From positions 496,001-560,000 of the forward strand of contig JBCBMO010000002.1 of NCBI GenBank assembly GCA_039822785.1: 64,000 nt of DNA. Direction: 5' to 3'. Numbering within the stretch: the first letter of the stretch is position 1; each line of letters starts with the position of its first letter. This document shows, piece by piece, positions 28,449 to 37,202 of this stretch. The notes below the pieces were generated by a model. It saw nothing but the letters and a program-made list of their open reading frames with translations. It made no database searches and was not told the DNA's origin. The translations under genes were made by a program, and so were the position numbers. The DNA comes from Thermohalobaculum sp039822785 (GTDB taxonomy: Bacteria; Pseudomonadota; Alphaproteobacteria; Rhodobacterales; Rhodobacteraceae).

Positions 28449-29204
28449 TTACCTCAACAGTGACAGCCAGCGCGTTGCCTCGCGGAGCTCCGTCAGGCGG
28501 CGGGCGGCCTGGGCGGCGGCCTCTTCGTCTTCGCCCCATTCGCGGATGTTCCAGTCCTCGTCGACCCGGCTGATGGCGAAGGTCTCGTCGGCGTCGAGCC
28601 GACCCTCGGCACAGGCGAGGCCCAGGACCAGGCTGCCGGAGATCGTCACCAGCGGATGCAGGCCCGTCAGCACCCAGGCGTCGAGGGCATCGACCGCGGC
28701 GTTGAGGCGGGCCAGCGCCTCCGGCGGCTGAGCGGCGAACATGACCCCCTCAGCCCGGGTGAGGCGGGCACCATGGCGGTCGGCGGCCCAGTCGAGCATC
28801 GGGTCCCAGCGCGCCCGCTGCTCGGCGATCAGCCCCTCGGGATGGGGCGCGCGGTAGCACAGCAGATCGGTCTCGCCATAACCCGCGATCTCCGCCACCA
28901 CCGCCGCGCGGTGGGGCACGACGCGGTCGATGGCGGTGTTCGCGCTGCGCGTCAGCGGCATGGTGGTGGGGTCGACCCGCTCGGTCTGGGCCTCCCACTC
29001 TGCCGCCAGGGCATCGGCCAGGGCGCGGGTCGGCAGGGCGAGCGGCGCCTTGCCGGGCGTGCGGATGGGGCGGGCATCGAGCAGGACCTCGTAGCCACCG
29101 TCGCCCTCGGTCACCCGGGCGGTCTGCCAGAAGCGCTTCACCCCAGCGCCCCCGCCGGTGCCCCCTCCGATGCCCCCAGGCATGCCGCCCAGCGCCCCGC
29201 TCAC
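28449..29204 (-). CDS. ATP12-family F1-ATPase assembly chaperone
   Basis: A 251-residue member of the ATP12 family, which in mitochondria holds F1 alpha subunits during ATP synthase assembly and is kept in alphaproteobacteria. Recognisable blocks are KRFWQTARV, YEVLLDARPIRTPGK, DLLCYRAPHPEGLIAEQ, WDPMLDW and HPLVTISGSLVLGLA. The GTG start at 29204 overlaps the HAD gene stop (GTGA); an ATG at 29183 gives 244 residues. The N-terminal extension is a glycine-rich linker, odd for the family. HAD phosphatase followed by ATP12 is a common alphaproteobacterial pairing. Confidence 0.87.
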   Translation of the reverse strand: MSGALGGMPGGIGGGTGGGAGVKRFWQTARVTEGDGGYEVLLDARPIRTPGKAPLALPTRALADALAAEWEAQTERVDPTTMPLTRSANTAIDRVVPHRAAVVAEIAGYGETDLLCYRAPHPEGLIAEQRARWDPMLDWAADRHGARLTRAEGVMFAAQPPEALARLNAAVDALDAWVLTGLHPLVTISGSLVLGLACAEGRLDADETFAISRVDEDWNIREWGEDEEAAAQAARRLTELREATRWLSLLR

Positions 29205-29881
29205 GCCGCTCGCCCCGCCAGCGCTGCGTCGAGGGCGGCGTCCAGATGGTCGAAATGCTCGATGACCGAGGCGGCGCCGGCCCGGTGCAGGGCCTCGACC
29301 GGGTGATAGCCCCAAGCAACGCCGACCGCCGACGTGCGCGCGGCGCGACCCATCTCGATGTCCCAGGCGGTGTCACCGATCATCACGGCGCGCGTCGCCT
29401 CCACCCCGGTCGCGGCCAGCAGATTCAGCACCATGCCCGGGTGCGGCTTGGAGGGCGCATCGTCCGCGGTCTGGGTGGCGATGAACAGCGGCTCGATGCC
29501 GTGGGTGTCGAACAGATGGCGCAGGCCGCGGCGCGCCTTGCCCGTGGCGATGCCGAGCAGCCAACCCTCGCGGTCCAACCGCTCCAGCGCCGCCATGGCG
29601 CCGGGGAAGAAGGGCGTCGCCGCCTCGGCCCGCCCCTCCGCCCGGATGCGGGAGAAGGCGGCCTTATAGGCGGTGGCAAGGGCGTCGATCGTCCCCTCGT
29701 CGATCTCAGGATGCATCGTGGCAAAGGCGCGGTGCAGCGACAGCCCGACGATGGAGAGCACCTGCTCGCGCGGCGGCAGGGGCACGTCGGTCTCGGCATG
29801 CGCCTCCGCCATCGCCGCCAGGATGATGGCCTGGCTGTCGATCAGCGTGCCGTCGACGTCGAAGATCGCAAGCTTGAGCAT
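29201..29881 (-). CDS. HAD-IA phosphatase (phosphoglycolate phosphatase-like)
   Basis: A 226-residue haloacid dehalogenase-type phosphatase. Motif I is FDVDGTLIDS (nucleophile Asp8), motif II is GIATGKARRG, and motif IV is MIGDTAWDIEMG. A helical cap lies between motifs I and II, as in phosphoglycolate phosphatase and pyrophosphatase PpaX. The physiological phosphate ester is not certain. It is coupled to the downstream ATP12 gene by a four-base overlap. The start at 29881 is chosen because the protein then begins at the motif I strand; an in-frame extension adds only basic residues. Confidence 0.85.
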   Translation of the reverse strand: MLKLAIFDVDGTLIDSQAIILAAMAEAHAETDVPLPPREQVLSIVGLSLHRAFATMHPEIDEGTIDALATAYKAAFSRIRAEGRAEAATPFFPGAMAALERLDREGWLLGIATGKARRGLRHLFDTHGIEPLFIATQTADDAPSKPHPGMVLNLLAATGVEATRAVMIGDTAWDIEMGRAARTSAVGVAWGYHPVEALHRAGAASVIEHFDHLDAALDAALAGRAA

Positions 29882-29925
29882 GGCCCTGCTGATGGACCGA
29901 CCGGCCCTGCGGCGCAAGCCCGATG

Positions 29926-30897
29926 TCAGACGCGTTTCGCCGGATAGGATCGCCCCTCGCGCAGGGCGATGAACACGCCCGCGCCGGCGATCAACGACAT
30001 ACCCAGGATCGCAAACCCTTCGGGCCAGTCGCCGAAGACGACGCCCCCGACCACCGCGGCGAAAACCAGATAGACATAGTCAAAGGGCGCCAGCCAACTC
30101 GACTCCGCGTTCTGATAGGCGAAGGAGAGCGCGACGTTGGCGCCAAGGTTCATGAGCGCGCAGACGAAGATCAGCCCCAGCAGGACGAGCCCCATCTCCT
30201 GCCAGCCGCCGAAGACATAGGGCCAGGCCGCCGCGAGGCCGGGCGGTGCTGCCAGCGGCATGATCACCACCATCGGCAGGGATAGGCCGACAAAGGCCAC
30301 AACAACGCCCAGCGCGAGTGTCGCCGGATGCTCCTGCCGGCAAAGCCTGCGCGTGATCAGCACGTTGGCCGCGTAACAGACCGCGGCGCCGAGGGGCAGC
30401 AGCGCCACCCACTCGAAACTCTCCGTCCCGGGCTTCAGCACCAGGAGCGTGCCGGCAAAGCCCACGGCGACCGCCGACAAGCGCCGCCAGCCGACATGCT
30501 CACCGGGCAGGAAGAGGTTCATCAGGGTGACGAAGAGCGGAAAGCAATAGAGCCCCGCCGCGATCTCGGAGAGGGTCAGGAAGGGGATGCCCGCGAAAAA
30601 CAGGCACATGGTCGTGGTCAGCACCACGCTGCGAAGCGCGACGGCCCGCAAGCTCAGCGGCCATGTTGCCCGCGCGCTCAACACCAAGGCCCCGGCGAGG
30701 GCCAGGAGGCCAAGGTTCATCACCGAACGCAGCAGCTGGAATTGCCAGAGGGAGACGGCGTCGGAGAGGTGCTTGATGAGCGCATCCTGGACCGACAGGA
30801 CCAGAAGCGCCGCGATCAGCAGCCCGGCGGACCAGGCTGGCCGGTCCTTGGGCCCAACGGCAGCTTGTGCCGGGGAGACGGGGGCAGCGCTCGTCAC
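29926..30897 (-). CDS. EamA/DMT-family transporter
   Basis: A 323-residue inner-membrane carrier with ten predicted transmembrane helices arranged as two EamA repeats (about 25-160 and 170-310). It starts with GTG 17 bp after the coxM stop, preceded by GGGGGCG, so it is probably the last gene of the cox operon. Members export or import small metabolites by an exchange mechanism. Its presence in a molybdenum-hydroxylase operon suggests movement of a substrate or product, which is inference. Confidence 0.85.
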   Translation of the reverse strand: MTSAAPVSPAQAAVGPKDRPAWSAGLLIAALLVLSVQDALIKHLSDAVSLWQFQLLRSVMNLGLLALAGALVLSARATWPLSLRAVALRSVVLTTTMCLFFAGIPFLTLSEIAAGLYCFPLFVTLMNLFLPGEHVGWRRLSAVAVGFAGTLLVLKPGTESFEWVALLPLGAAVCYAANVLITRRLCRQEHPATLALGVVVAFVGLSLPMVVIMPLAAPPGLAAAWPYVFGGWQEMGLVLLGLIFVCALMNLGANVALSFAYQNAESSWLAPFDYVYLVFAAVVGGVVFGDWPEGFAILGMSLIAGAGVFIALREGRSYPAKRV

Positions 30898-30914
30898 CGC
30901 CCCCGCGCCCGGTC

Positions 30915-31712
30915 TCAGGCGGCAGCGGCGACGCCGCGGCGGGTCATGACGCCGACCAGATGCGCGCGATAGGCCGGGGTCCCGTGCATGTCGCCGATAA
31001 TGCCGTCCGCCGGCAGGGCGAGCCCGGCCACTGCCTCGGCGCTGAAACTGCCGGCCAGGGCCGCCTCGGCCTCGGCCCAGCGGAACACCCCGTCCTCCGA
31101 CGCGCCGGTGACGGCGACGCGCGGGGCGCCCGGGAAGTTGGCGACGAAGACGCCGACCAGGGCGAAGCGCGACGCGGGCTGCTCGAACTTCATGTAGGCC
31201 GAGGCCGCCGGGACGGGGAAATCGATGGAGGTGAGGATCTCCCCTTCCTCCAGCGCGGTGGTGAACATGCCCTGGAAGTAGTCGTCGGCATGGATGCGCC
31301 GGCCGGCCGAAGTGACCATGCTCGCCCCCAGGCCCAACGCCGCCGCCGGCCAACAGGCGGAGGGGTCGTTGTTGGCGATCGAGCCGCCCACCGTGCCGCG
31401 GTTGCGCACCTGCGGGTCGCCCACATGGGCCGCCAGATCCGCCAGACCGGGGATCAGGCGCTTGATGAGGTCGCTCTCGGCCGCCTGACCGTGGGTAGTC
31501 GCGGCACCGATGGAGACGGCACCCTCGGCCTCGCAGATGCCGGTCATCTCGGCGAGGCCGGAGACATCGACCAGCACGCTCGGCTGCGCCAGGCGCTGTT
31601 TCAGGGTCGGGATCAGGGTCTGGCCGCCGGCGATGATCTGCGCATCCTCCGCCGCCAGGGCGGCGACGGCATCCTGCAGGGTGGCGGGCTTCACATAGTC
31701 AAAGGCGTACAT
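30915..31712 (-). CDS. coxM: molybdenum hydroxylase FAD subunit (CoxM-like)
   Basis: A 265-residue medium subunit that passes electrons from the iron-sulfur clusters to FAD. FAD-contact motifs AGGQTLIP (28-35) and TVGGSIANNDPS are clear, and the C-terminal CO-dehydrogenase flavoprotein domain follows. The start MYAFDYVKP has GGGAGAGA upstream. It lies 54 bp after coxL and before the transporter gene. Gene order S-L-M differs from the M-S-L order of true CO dehydrogenase operons. Confidence 0.9.
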   Translation of the reverse strand: MYAFDYVKPATLQDAVAALAAEDAQIIAGGQTLIPTLKQRLAQPSVLVDVSGLAEMTGICEAEGAVSIGAATTHGQAAESDLIKRLIPGLADLAAHVGDPQVRNRGTVGGSIANNDPSACWPAAALGLGASMVTSAGRRIHADDYFQGMFTTALEEGEILTSIDFPVPAASAYMKFEQPASRFALVGVFVANFPGAPRVAVTGASEDGVFRWAEAEAALAGSFSAEAVAGLALPADGIIGDMHGTPAYRAHLVGVMTRRGVAAAA

Positions 31713-31766
31713 CGGGTCTCTCCCAGAATTCCGTTGGGCAGCGGGGGCCACCGCCCCCGCGCCGGA

Positions 31767-34157
31767 TCACTCCGCGGCCGCAGCCGGGCGGGCGGCGTCG
31801 ATGGCGGCCCAGACGCGCGCGGGCGAGAGGGGCATGTCGATATGCTCGACCCCGTAGCCGGCGGCGTTCAGCGCATCCAGCACCGCGTTCACCAGCGCCG
31901 GGGGCGAGCCGATGGCCCCCGCCTCGCCGCAGCCCTTCACGCCCAGCGGGTTGTGGGTGCAGGGCGTCACACAGGAATGGTCCACCGTGATCATCGGCAG
32001 ATCCGCCGCGCGCGGCATGGCGTAGTCCATGTAGCTGGCCGCCTGGAGCTGGCCGTTCTCGTCGAACACCGCGTGCTCCATCATCGCCTGGCCATAGCCC
32101 TGGGCGACGCCGCCGTGAACCTGGCCCTCGACGATCATCGGGTTGACCACATTGCCGAAGTCGTCGGCGGCGGTGAAGTTCAGCACCGTCGTCACCCCGG
32201 TCTCCGGGTCGACCTCGACTTCGGCCACATAGACGCCGGAGGGGTAGGTGAAGTTCGCCGGGTCGTAGAATGAGGTCTCCTCGAGCCCCGGCTCCACCTC
32301 CTCGATCGGGTACTTGTGGGGCACATAGGCCGCGAGGCAGACATCACCCCAGGCGAGGTTGCGGTCGGTGCCCGCCACGCTGAACTGGCCGTTCTCGAAG
32401 GTGATATCGGCCTCCGAGGCCTCCAGCAGGTGGGCGGCGATCTTCTTGGCCTTGGCGATGATCTTCTCCACCGACTTCACGATGGCCGAGCCGCCGACAG
32501 CCAACGAGCGCGAGCCATAGGTCCCCATGCCGAAAGGCACGCGGTTGGTGTCACCATGGACGATGTCGACCGCGCCCTCGTCGCAGCCCAGCATGTCGGC
32601 CACGACCTGGGCGAAGGTCGTCTCGTGCCCCTGGCCGTGGGAGTGCGAGCCCGTGAAGACCGAGATCGAGCCGGTGGGGTTCACCCGCACAGTCGCCGCC
32701 TCATAGAGCCCCGCCCGGGCACCGAGCGCCCCGACGAGGGAGGACGGGGCGATCCCGCAGGCCTCGATGTAGCTGGCGATGCCGAAGCCGCGGAGCTTGC
32801 CCTGCGCAGCACTCTCCGCCCGCCGGGCCGGGAAGCCGGCGGCATCGGCCAGCTCCAGCGCCTTGTCGAGCGTGGCGTGATAGTCGCCCGTGTCATACTG
32901 CACCGCCACCGGGGTCTGATAGGGGAACTGATCCGGCGCGATGTAGTTCTGACGGCGCAGTTCCGCCGGATCCACGCCCAGCTCCCGCGCGGCCTTGTCG
33001 ACGACGCGCTCGATCTGGAACGTCGCCTCCGGCCGGCCGGCGCCGCGATAGGCATCGACGGCAACGGTGTTGGTGAACACCGCCTTCACGTTGGTGAAGA
33101 TCAGCGGCGTCTTGTAGTTGCCCGCCAGCAGCGTGCCGTGCAGCCAGGTCGGGATGCAGGGCGCGAAGGTCGAGAGATAGGCGCCCATGTTCGCCAGGGT
33201 CGAGCATCGCAGCGCGGTGAAGTTGTTGTCCGCATCCAGCGCCAGGTCGATGGTCGTGACATGGTCGCGGCCTTGGGCATCGGACAGGAAGGCCTCGGAC
33301 CGGCTGGCGGTCCATTTGACCGGACGGCCCACGTCCTTGGCGGCCCAGGTCACAAGGGCCTCCTCGGCGTAGTGATAGATCTTCGAGCCGAAGCCGCCGC
33401 CCACATCCGGTGCCACGACCCGTAGCTTGTGCTCGGGGATCGAGAGCACGAAGGCGCCCATCAGAAGCCGGATCACATGGGGGTTCTGCGAAGTGGTCCA
33501 CAGCGTGTGCTGATCATCCGATCGGTCGTACTCCCCGATGGCCGCGCGCGGCTCCATGGGGTTGGCGACCAGGCGGTTGTTGACCAGCGTCAGCGTGGTG
33601 ACATGGGCCGCCGCGGCGATGGCATCGTCCACGGCCTGCTTGTTCTCGGCCACGAACTCCCAGTCATAGCAGATGTTGTCGGGCGCCTCGTCGTGCACCG
33701 CGGCCCCGCCGGCGATGGCGGCGGTCATGTCGACGACAGCCGGCAGCTCCTCGATCTCAAGCTCGACCAGCTCGGCGGCGTCCTGGGCGGCCTCCAGGCT
33801 CTCGGCCAGGATCGCGACGACCGGATCGCCCACGTGGCGCACCTTCCCCTCCGCCAGGATCGGGTGCTTCGGCTCCTTCATCGGTTCGCCGTTCTTGTCG
33901 GTGATCTGCCAGCCGCAGGGCACGCCCCCCACCGCCGCCAGGTCTTCCGCGGTATAGACAGCCACCACGCCCGGCGCGGCCTTCGCCGCCGCAGTATCGA
34001 GCGAGACGATCCGCCCATGCGCGATGTCCGAGCGCAGGAAGTGGCAATAGCACTGTCCCGGGCGGTTGATGTCGTCGGTGTAGCGTCCGTTGCCGGTGAC
34101 AAAGCGGACGTCCTCGCGGCGCTTAGAGCTGGCGCCGATGCCGTGATCTTTGGCCAT
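31767..34157 (-). CDS. coxL: molybdenum hydroxylase large subunit, form II CoxL-like
   Basis: A 796-residue catalytic subunit of the xanthine-oxidase family binding molybdopterin cytosine dinucleotide. The active-site loop reads AYRGAGR (369-375), the form II signature. Bona fide CO dehydrogenases have AYxCSFR with the Cu-binding cysteine, which is absent here, so CO is unlikely to be the main substrate. Other Mo-site blocks include GGGFGSKI and, near the C terminus, GVKGCGEAGAIG with the catalytic glutamate. The start at 34157 follows GGGAGGAG. Form II enzymes hydroxylate mostly unknown N-heterocycles or aldehydes. Confidence 0.93.
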   Translation of the reverse strand: MAKDHGIGASSKRREDVRFVTGNGRYTDDINRPGQCYCHFLRSDIAHGRIVSLDTAAAKAAPGVVAVYTAEDLAAVGGVPCGWQITDKNGEPMKEPKHPILAEGKVRHVGDPVVAILAESLEAAQDAAELVELEIEELPAVVDMTAAIAGGAAVHDEAPDNICYDWEFVAENKQAVDDAIAAAAHVTTLTLVNNRLVANPMEPRAAIGEYDRSDDQHTLWTTSQNPHVIRLLMGAFVLSIPEHKLRVVAPDVGGGFGSKIYHYAEEALVTWAAKDVGRPVKWTASRSEAFLSDAQGRDHVTTIDLALDADNNFTALRCSTLANMGAYLSTFAPCIPTWLHGTLLAGNYKTPLIFTNVKAVFTNTVAVDAYRGAGRPEATFQIERVVDKAARELGVDPAELRRQNYIAPDQFPYQTPVAVQYDTGDYHATLDKALELADAAGFPARRAESAAQGKLRGFGIASYIEACGIAPSSLVGALGARAGLYEAATVRVNPTGSISVFTGSHSHGQGHETTFAQVVADMLGCDEGAVDIVHGDTNRVPFGMGTYGSRSLAVGGSAIVKSVEKIIAKAKKIAAHLLEASEADITFENGQFSVAGTDRNLAWGDVCLAAYVPHKYPIEEVEPGLEETSFYDPANFTYPSGVYVAEVEVDPETGVTTVLNFTAADDFGNVVNPMIVEGQVHGGVAQGYGQAMMEHAVFDENGQLQAASYMDYAMPRAADLPMITVDHSCVTPCTHNPLGVKGCGEAGAIGSPPALVNAVLDALNAAGYGVEHIDMPLSPARVWAAIDAARPAAAAE

Positions 34158-34288
34158 GCTGGCTCTCCTCCCAAACTGGATGGCAGGCACCGGGATAGGC
34201 GCCGGCTGATGCGCTTTGAGCGCTGTTCTTGGGTGCGCGCGACCCGCGCCCTGAGCGCGGAGATCGCGGCACCGACCTTGTTGGCGGT

Positions 34289-34777
34289 TTATTCGGCGGC
34301 AACTGCCTGGCCGCGCATCTCGGCGGCGGCTGCGAGGATCGCCTTGACGATGTTATGGTACCCGGTGCAGCGGCAGATGTTCCCTTCCAGCCACTCGCGC
34401 ACCTCGCGCTCCGACGGATCGGCGTTGCGCTTCAGCAGGTCCGCCGCCGACATGATCATGCCCGGCGTGCAAAACCCGCACTGCAACCCGTGATGCTCGC
34501 GGAACGCCGCCTGGATCACGCCCAGGCTGCCATCGGGGTTCGCCATGCCCTCGATCGTCGTCACGTCGGCACCGTCGCAGGCGGCGGCGAAGACCGTGCA
34601 GGCCTTCACGCTCTCGCCGTCGAGATGCACGACACAGGCGCCGCACTGCGAGGTGTCGCAGCCCACATGCGTACCGGTCAGGCTCAGGTCTTCCCGAAGG
34701 AACTGCACCAAGAGCGTCCGGCCCTCGACATCGCCGCTCACCGGCTTGCCGTTCACCGTCATCGAGACTGCGACCAT
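34289..34777 (-). CDS. coxS: molybdenum hydroxylase [2Fe-2S] subunit (CoxS-like)
   Basis: A 162-residue small subunit with two [2Fe-2S] clusters: the plant-ferredoxin-type cluster on Cys40, Cys45, Cys48 and Cys60, and the second on Cys100, Cys103, Cys135 and Cys137 (CGFC and CRC). It links the Mo site to the FAD subunit. The ATG at 34777 follows GGGAG. A 131-bp space to coxL is longer than usual but contains no gene. It lies 78 bp downstream of coxG. Confidence 0.94.
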   Translation of the reverse strand: MVAVSMTVNGKPVSGDVEGRTLLVQFLREDLSLTGTHVGCDTSQCGACVVHLDGESVKACTVFAAACDGADVTTIEGMANPDGSLGVIQAAFREHHGLQCGFCTPGMIMSAADLLKRNADPSEREVREWLEGNICRCTGYHNIVKAILAAAAEMRGQAVAAE

Positions 34778-34855
34778 TGTTTTCTCCCACATCGATCGTT
34801 GCTTGCGCCGGGTGTGCCCGGCTGTTTTGTGCAGCGGTATTCCGCCGGCTTGGGC

Positions 34856-35524
34856 TCAGCCAAAGAGACGCGACAGCCAGCCCTTCTTTTCGTCTTCTTT
34901 TGCGGTCTCCTCGGGCTTCACGTCCGTCTCCGGGTGCAGCGGCGCCGCCTCGGCAGAGGCGCGCGCGGCCTCCTCGGGGTCCAGGTGCATGTGATTGGCC
35001 ACCTCCCGTGCGGCATCGGTGGCCTGGTGATGGTCCTCCCCGCCCGCCGGCGCGGCCGGTGCCTCGTCTTCCGCCGGCGCGGCCGGGCCCTCGACCTCTG
35101 CCTTGAAGCGGTCGAAGAACTCGTCGGCCATCTTCTTGGCGAACCCGTCGATCAGGCGGCTGCCAAGCTGCGCGAGCTTGCCGCCCACTTTGGCCTCGGC
35201 CTCGTATGACAGCTCGGTGCCGCCCTCGACATCCGCCAGCCGCACGACCGCGCCGCCCTTGGCAAAGCCCGCAGCGCCGCCCTTGCCCTCGCCGACGATG
35301 CGGTAGCTCTCGGCCTCCACCACGTCCTGCAGCTCGACGGCCCCTTTGAACTTCGCTTTCACGGGGCCGACCTTCTGGGTCACCTCGGCCTCCAGCGTGT
35401 TCTCGCCGGTCTTCTCCATGCGCTCGCAGCCGGGGATGCAGGCCTTCAGCACCTCCGGATCGTTCAGCGCCGTCCAGACCGCCGATCGCTCCGCCGCGAT
35501 CGTCCGCGTGCCCGTCATCTCCAT
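34856..35524 (-). CDS. coxG: CoxG-like SRPBCC protein
   Basis: A 222-residue CO-dehydrogenase subunit G family protein. The SRPBCC lipid-binding domain covers about 1-145 (beginning MTGTRTIAAERSAVWTALNDP). An acidic, proline-rich linker follows, ending in a short amphipathic tail KKGWLSRLFG that may touch the membrane. In mycobacteria CoxG carries quinone to the enzyme and anchors it to the membrane; a similar role is inferred here. The start at 35524 is preferred over 35530 because AGGAG is six bases upstream of it but abuts the other. Confidence 0.88.
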   Translation of the reverse strand: MEMTGTRTIAAERSAVWTALNDPEVLKACIPGCERMEKTGENTLEAEVTQKVGPVKAKFKGAVELQDVVEAESYRIVGEGKGGAAGFAKGGAVVRLADVEGGTELSYEAEAKVGGKLAQLGSRLIDGFAKKMADEFFDRFKAEVEGPAAPAEDEAPAAPAGGEDHHQATDAAREVANHMHLDPEEAARASAEAAPLHPETDVKPEETAKEDEKKGWLSRLFG

Positions 35525-35830
35525 GGCCATCTCCTACCGCCCGTGCCGGCGCCGCCCGGTCCGCGATGCCGCGACGGCGCAATTTTCGCGCAGATTAGGC
35601 AGTGCCGGCGGCCGGCGAAAGAGGCTTGCGCCAGACCGCAAGATACTTCTTGCACGAACAATCAGGCAGGTAAGCGATCCCGCCCATGTGGCGGCAGGTC
35701 GCAACACTCACGCACTCACCTTGCGTCAGACAGGGCGCCGCCGCGCCTGGGGCATTGCACTCCGGGCGCGATCGGGGGAACCATGCGGGCGACGTGTTGT
35801 GACAGATCCCACCGCCTCAGGAAGACCGCC
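35525..35830. promoter_or_regulatory. 306-bp divergent control region between cox and liv operons
   Basis: This space separates the leftward coxG and rightward binding-protein genes and holds no credible gene. It contains an inverted repeat GCAAGATACTTCTTGC at 35638-35653 and an adjacent CTTGCG-N6-CGCAAG hairpin at about 35625-35642. No clear -35/-10 pair could be assigned. Both operon promoters must lie here. Confidence 0.55.
35638..35653. promoter_or_regulatory. candidate operator GCAAGA-N4-TCTTGC
   Basis: A perfect inverted repeat with 6-bp arms and a 4-bp spacer, placed in the middle of the cox-liv divergent space. The arm spacing fits a dimeric regulator of the GntR or LysR kind. No regulator gene is adjacent, so its protein must be encoded elsewhere. 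Role inferred from position and symmetry. Confidence 0.45.
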
Positions 35831-37006
35831 ATGCCCTCCATCTCGCGCAGCCTTTCCGCCGCTCTCGCCCTCTCCCTCCTTGCCGGCCCCGCCATCGCGG
35901 CGGAGGAGATCAAGATCGGCATGATCGCCACCTTCTCCGGCCCCCCGGCGGCGCTTGGCAACCAGATGCGCGACGGCTTCATGCTGGCGCTCGAGGAACA
36001 GGGCGGCACCATCGGCGGCCTCAAGGCGGAGGTCATCGTCGAGGATGACGAGCTTAAGCCCGACGTCGCCATCACCCGCGCCAAGAAGCTGATCGACAGC
36101 GACGAGGTGGATGTCGTGGTCGGCACGATCTTCTCCAACATGCTCGCCGCGATCTACAAGCCGGTGACCGAGAGCGACACGATCCTGATCAGCCCCAACG
36201 CCGGCCCCTCGATCTTCGCCGGGCGCGCCTGCCATCCCAACTTCTTCGCCACCAGCTACCAGAACAACCAGAACGCGGAGGCGATGGGGGAATACGCCTC
36301 CACCCAGGACTTCGGCTCGGTCTTCCTGCTCGCGCCCAACTACCAGGCCGGGCGCGACCAGCTCGAAGGGTTCAAGAGCCGCTACACCGGCAAGATCGCC
36401 GACGAGATCTACACCCCGCTCGGGCACAAGGACTTTTCGGCCGAGATCGCGCGGATCGCAGCCTCCGGCGCCGATGCGATCTATACCTTCATGCCCGGCG
36501 GCATGGGCGTGCGCCTGGTGCGCCAGTTCCGCGAGGCCGGGCTGGCGGAGAGCATGACCTTCCTCTCCGCCTTCACGGTCGACGAGACCACCCTGCCCGC
36601 CCAAAAGGACGCGGCGGCCGGCTTCTTCTCCGCCGGCAACTGGGCGCCGGATCTCGACAACGCGGCAAGCAAGGCCTTTGTCGCGGCCTTCGAGGAGAAG
36701 TACGGCTATGTCCCCGGCGGCTACGCCATGCAGGGCTACGACACGGTGAAGATCCTCGACGCGGCGGTCTATGGGCTGGACGGAGACCTTTCCGACCTCG
36801 AGGCCATGCGCAACGCGATCCTCGGCGCCGAGTTCACCTCGCTGCGCGGTGACTTCTTCTTCAACACCAACCACTTCCCCATCCAGGACTTCTACGTGAT
36901 GAAGGTTGCCCAGCGCGATGACGGCGCCTGGACCACCTCGGTCTTCCAAAAGGTCCTGGACGACGCGCAGGACAGCTTCGCCGGGGAATGCCAACGCCGC
37001 GGCTAG
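35831..37006 (+). CDS. ABC transporter substrate-binding protein, LivK-type
   Basis: A 391-residue periplasmic binding protein of the type 1 fold (Leu/Ile/Val-binding family). A Sec signal peptide covers 1-23 (ending AIA-A). The mature part begins EEIKIGMIATFSGPPAALGNQM, and the hinge region PNYQAGRDQLEGF is typical. It serves the permeases and ATPases encoded at 38120-41455, from which it is separated by an inverted LRR gene. The substrate is not readable. Members of this branch often bind aromatic or aliphatic acids rather than amino acids, which would fit the CoA transferase downstream. Confidence 0.88.
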   Translation: MPSISRSLSAALALSLLAGPAIAAEEIKIGMIATFSGPPAALGNQMRDGFMLALEEQGGTIGGLKAEVIVEDDELKPDVAITRAKKLIDSDEVDVVVGTIFSNMLAAIYKPVTESDTILISPNAGPSIFAGRACHPNFFATSYQNNQNAEAMGEYASTQDFGSVFLLAPNYQAGRDQLEGFKSRYTGKIADEIYTPLGHKDFSAEIARIAASGADAIYTFMPGGMGVRLVRQFREAGLAESMTFLSAFTVDETTLPAQKDAAAGFFSAGNWAPDLDNAASKAFVAAFEEKYGYVPGGYAMQGYDTVKILDAAVYGLDGDLSDLEAMRNAILGAEFTSLRGDFFFNTNHFPIQDFYVMKVAQRDDGAWTTSVFQKVLDDAQDSFAGECQRRG

Positions 37007-37108
37007 ACACCCCTCGGCCGCCGACAGTGGGTCGGGTGCGATCCGACCGCTCCCGGGACCGTCCTCCTTCGCGACCTAAACCTTCGCGAAGGCTTTACGA
37101 TCCGCCGT

Positions 37109-37137
37109 CAATCCTGACGCGGGTGGGCTCGGGAGCC
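37109..37137 (+). repeat. 29-bp interspersed motif, copy 3
   Basis: CAATCCTGACGCGGGTGGGC followed by TCGGGAGCC. It matches copy 1 (14441-14469) closely at its 3' end. It lies 103 bp after the binding-protein stop and just before the 3' end of the inverted LRR gene. Confidence 0.6.
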
Positions 37138-37202
37138 GCAGGCGCGATTGATCTTTGCTCCGGTACCGCCACGCCGCTAGGGCGTGGCGCGCCGGCCAGG
37201 TC

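Noticed and set aside
30867..32273. A 468-codon rightward frame opposite coxM and coxL
   Set aside because: Antisense to two clearly identified subunits, with His/Arg/Gly-rich low-complexity translation.
34289..34777. Aerobic carbon monoxide oxidation by the cox operon
   Set aside because: The paired large subunit lacks the CSFR copper-site cysteine, so form II function is more likely.
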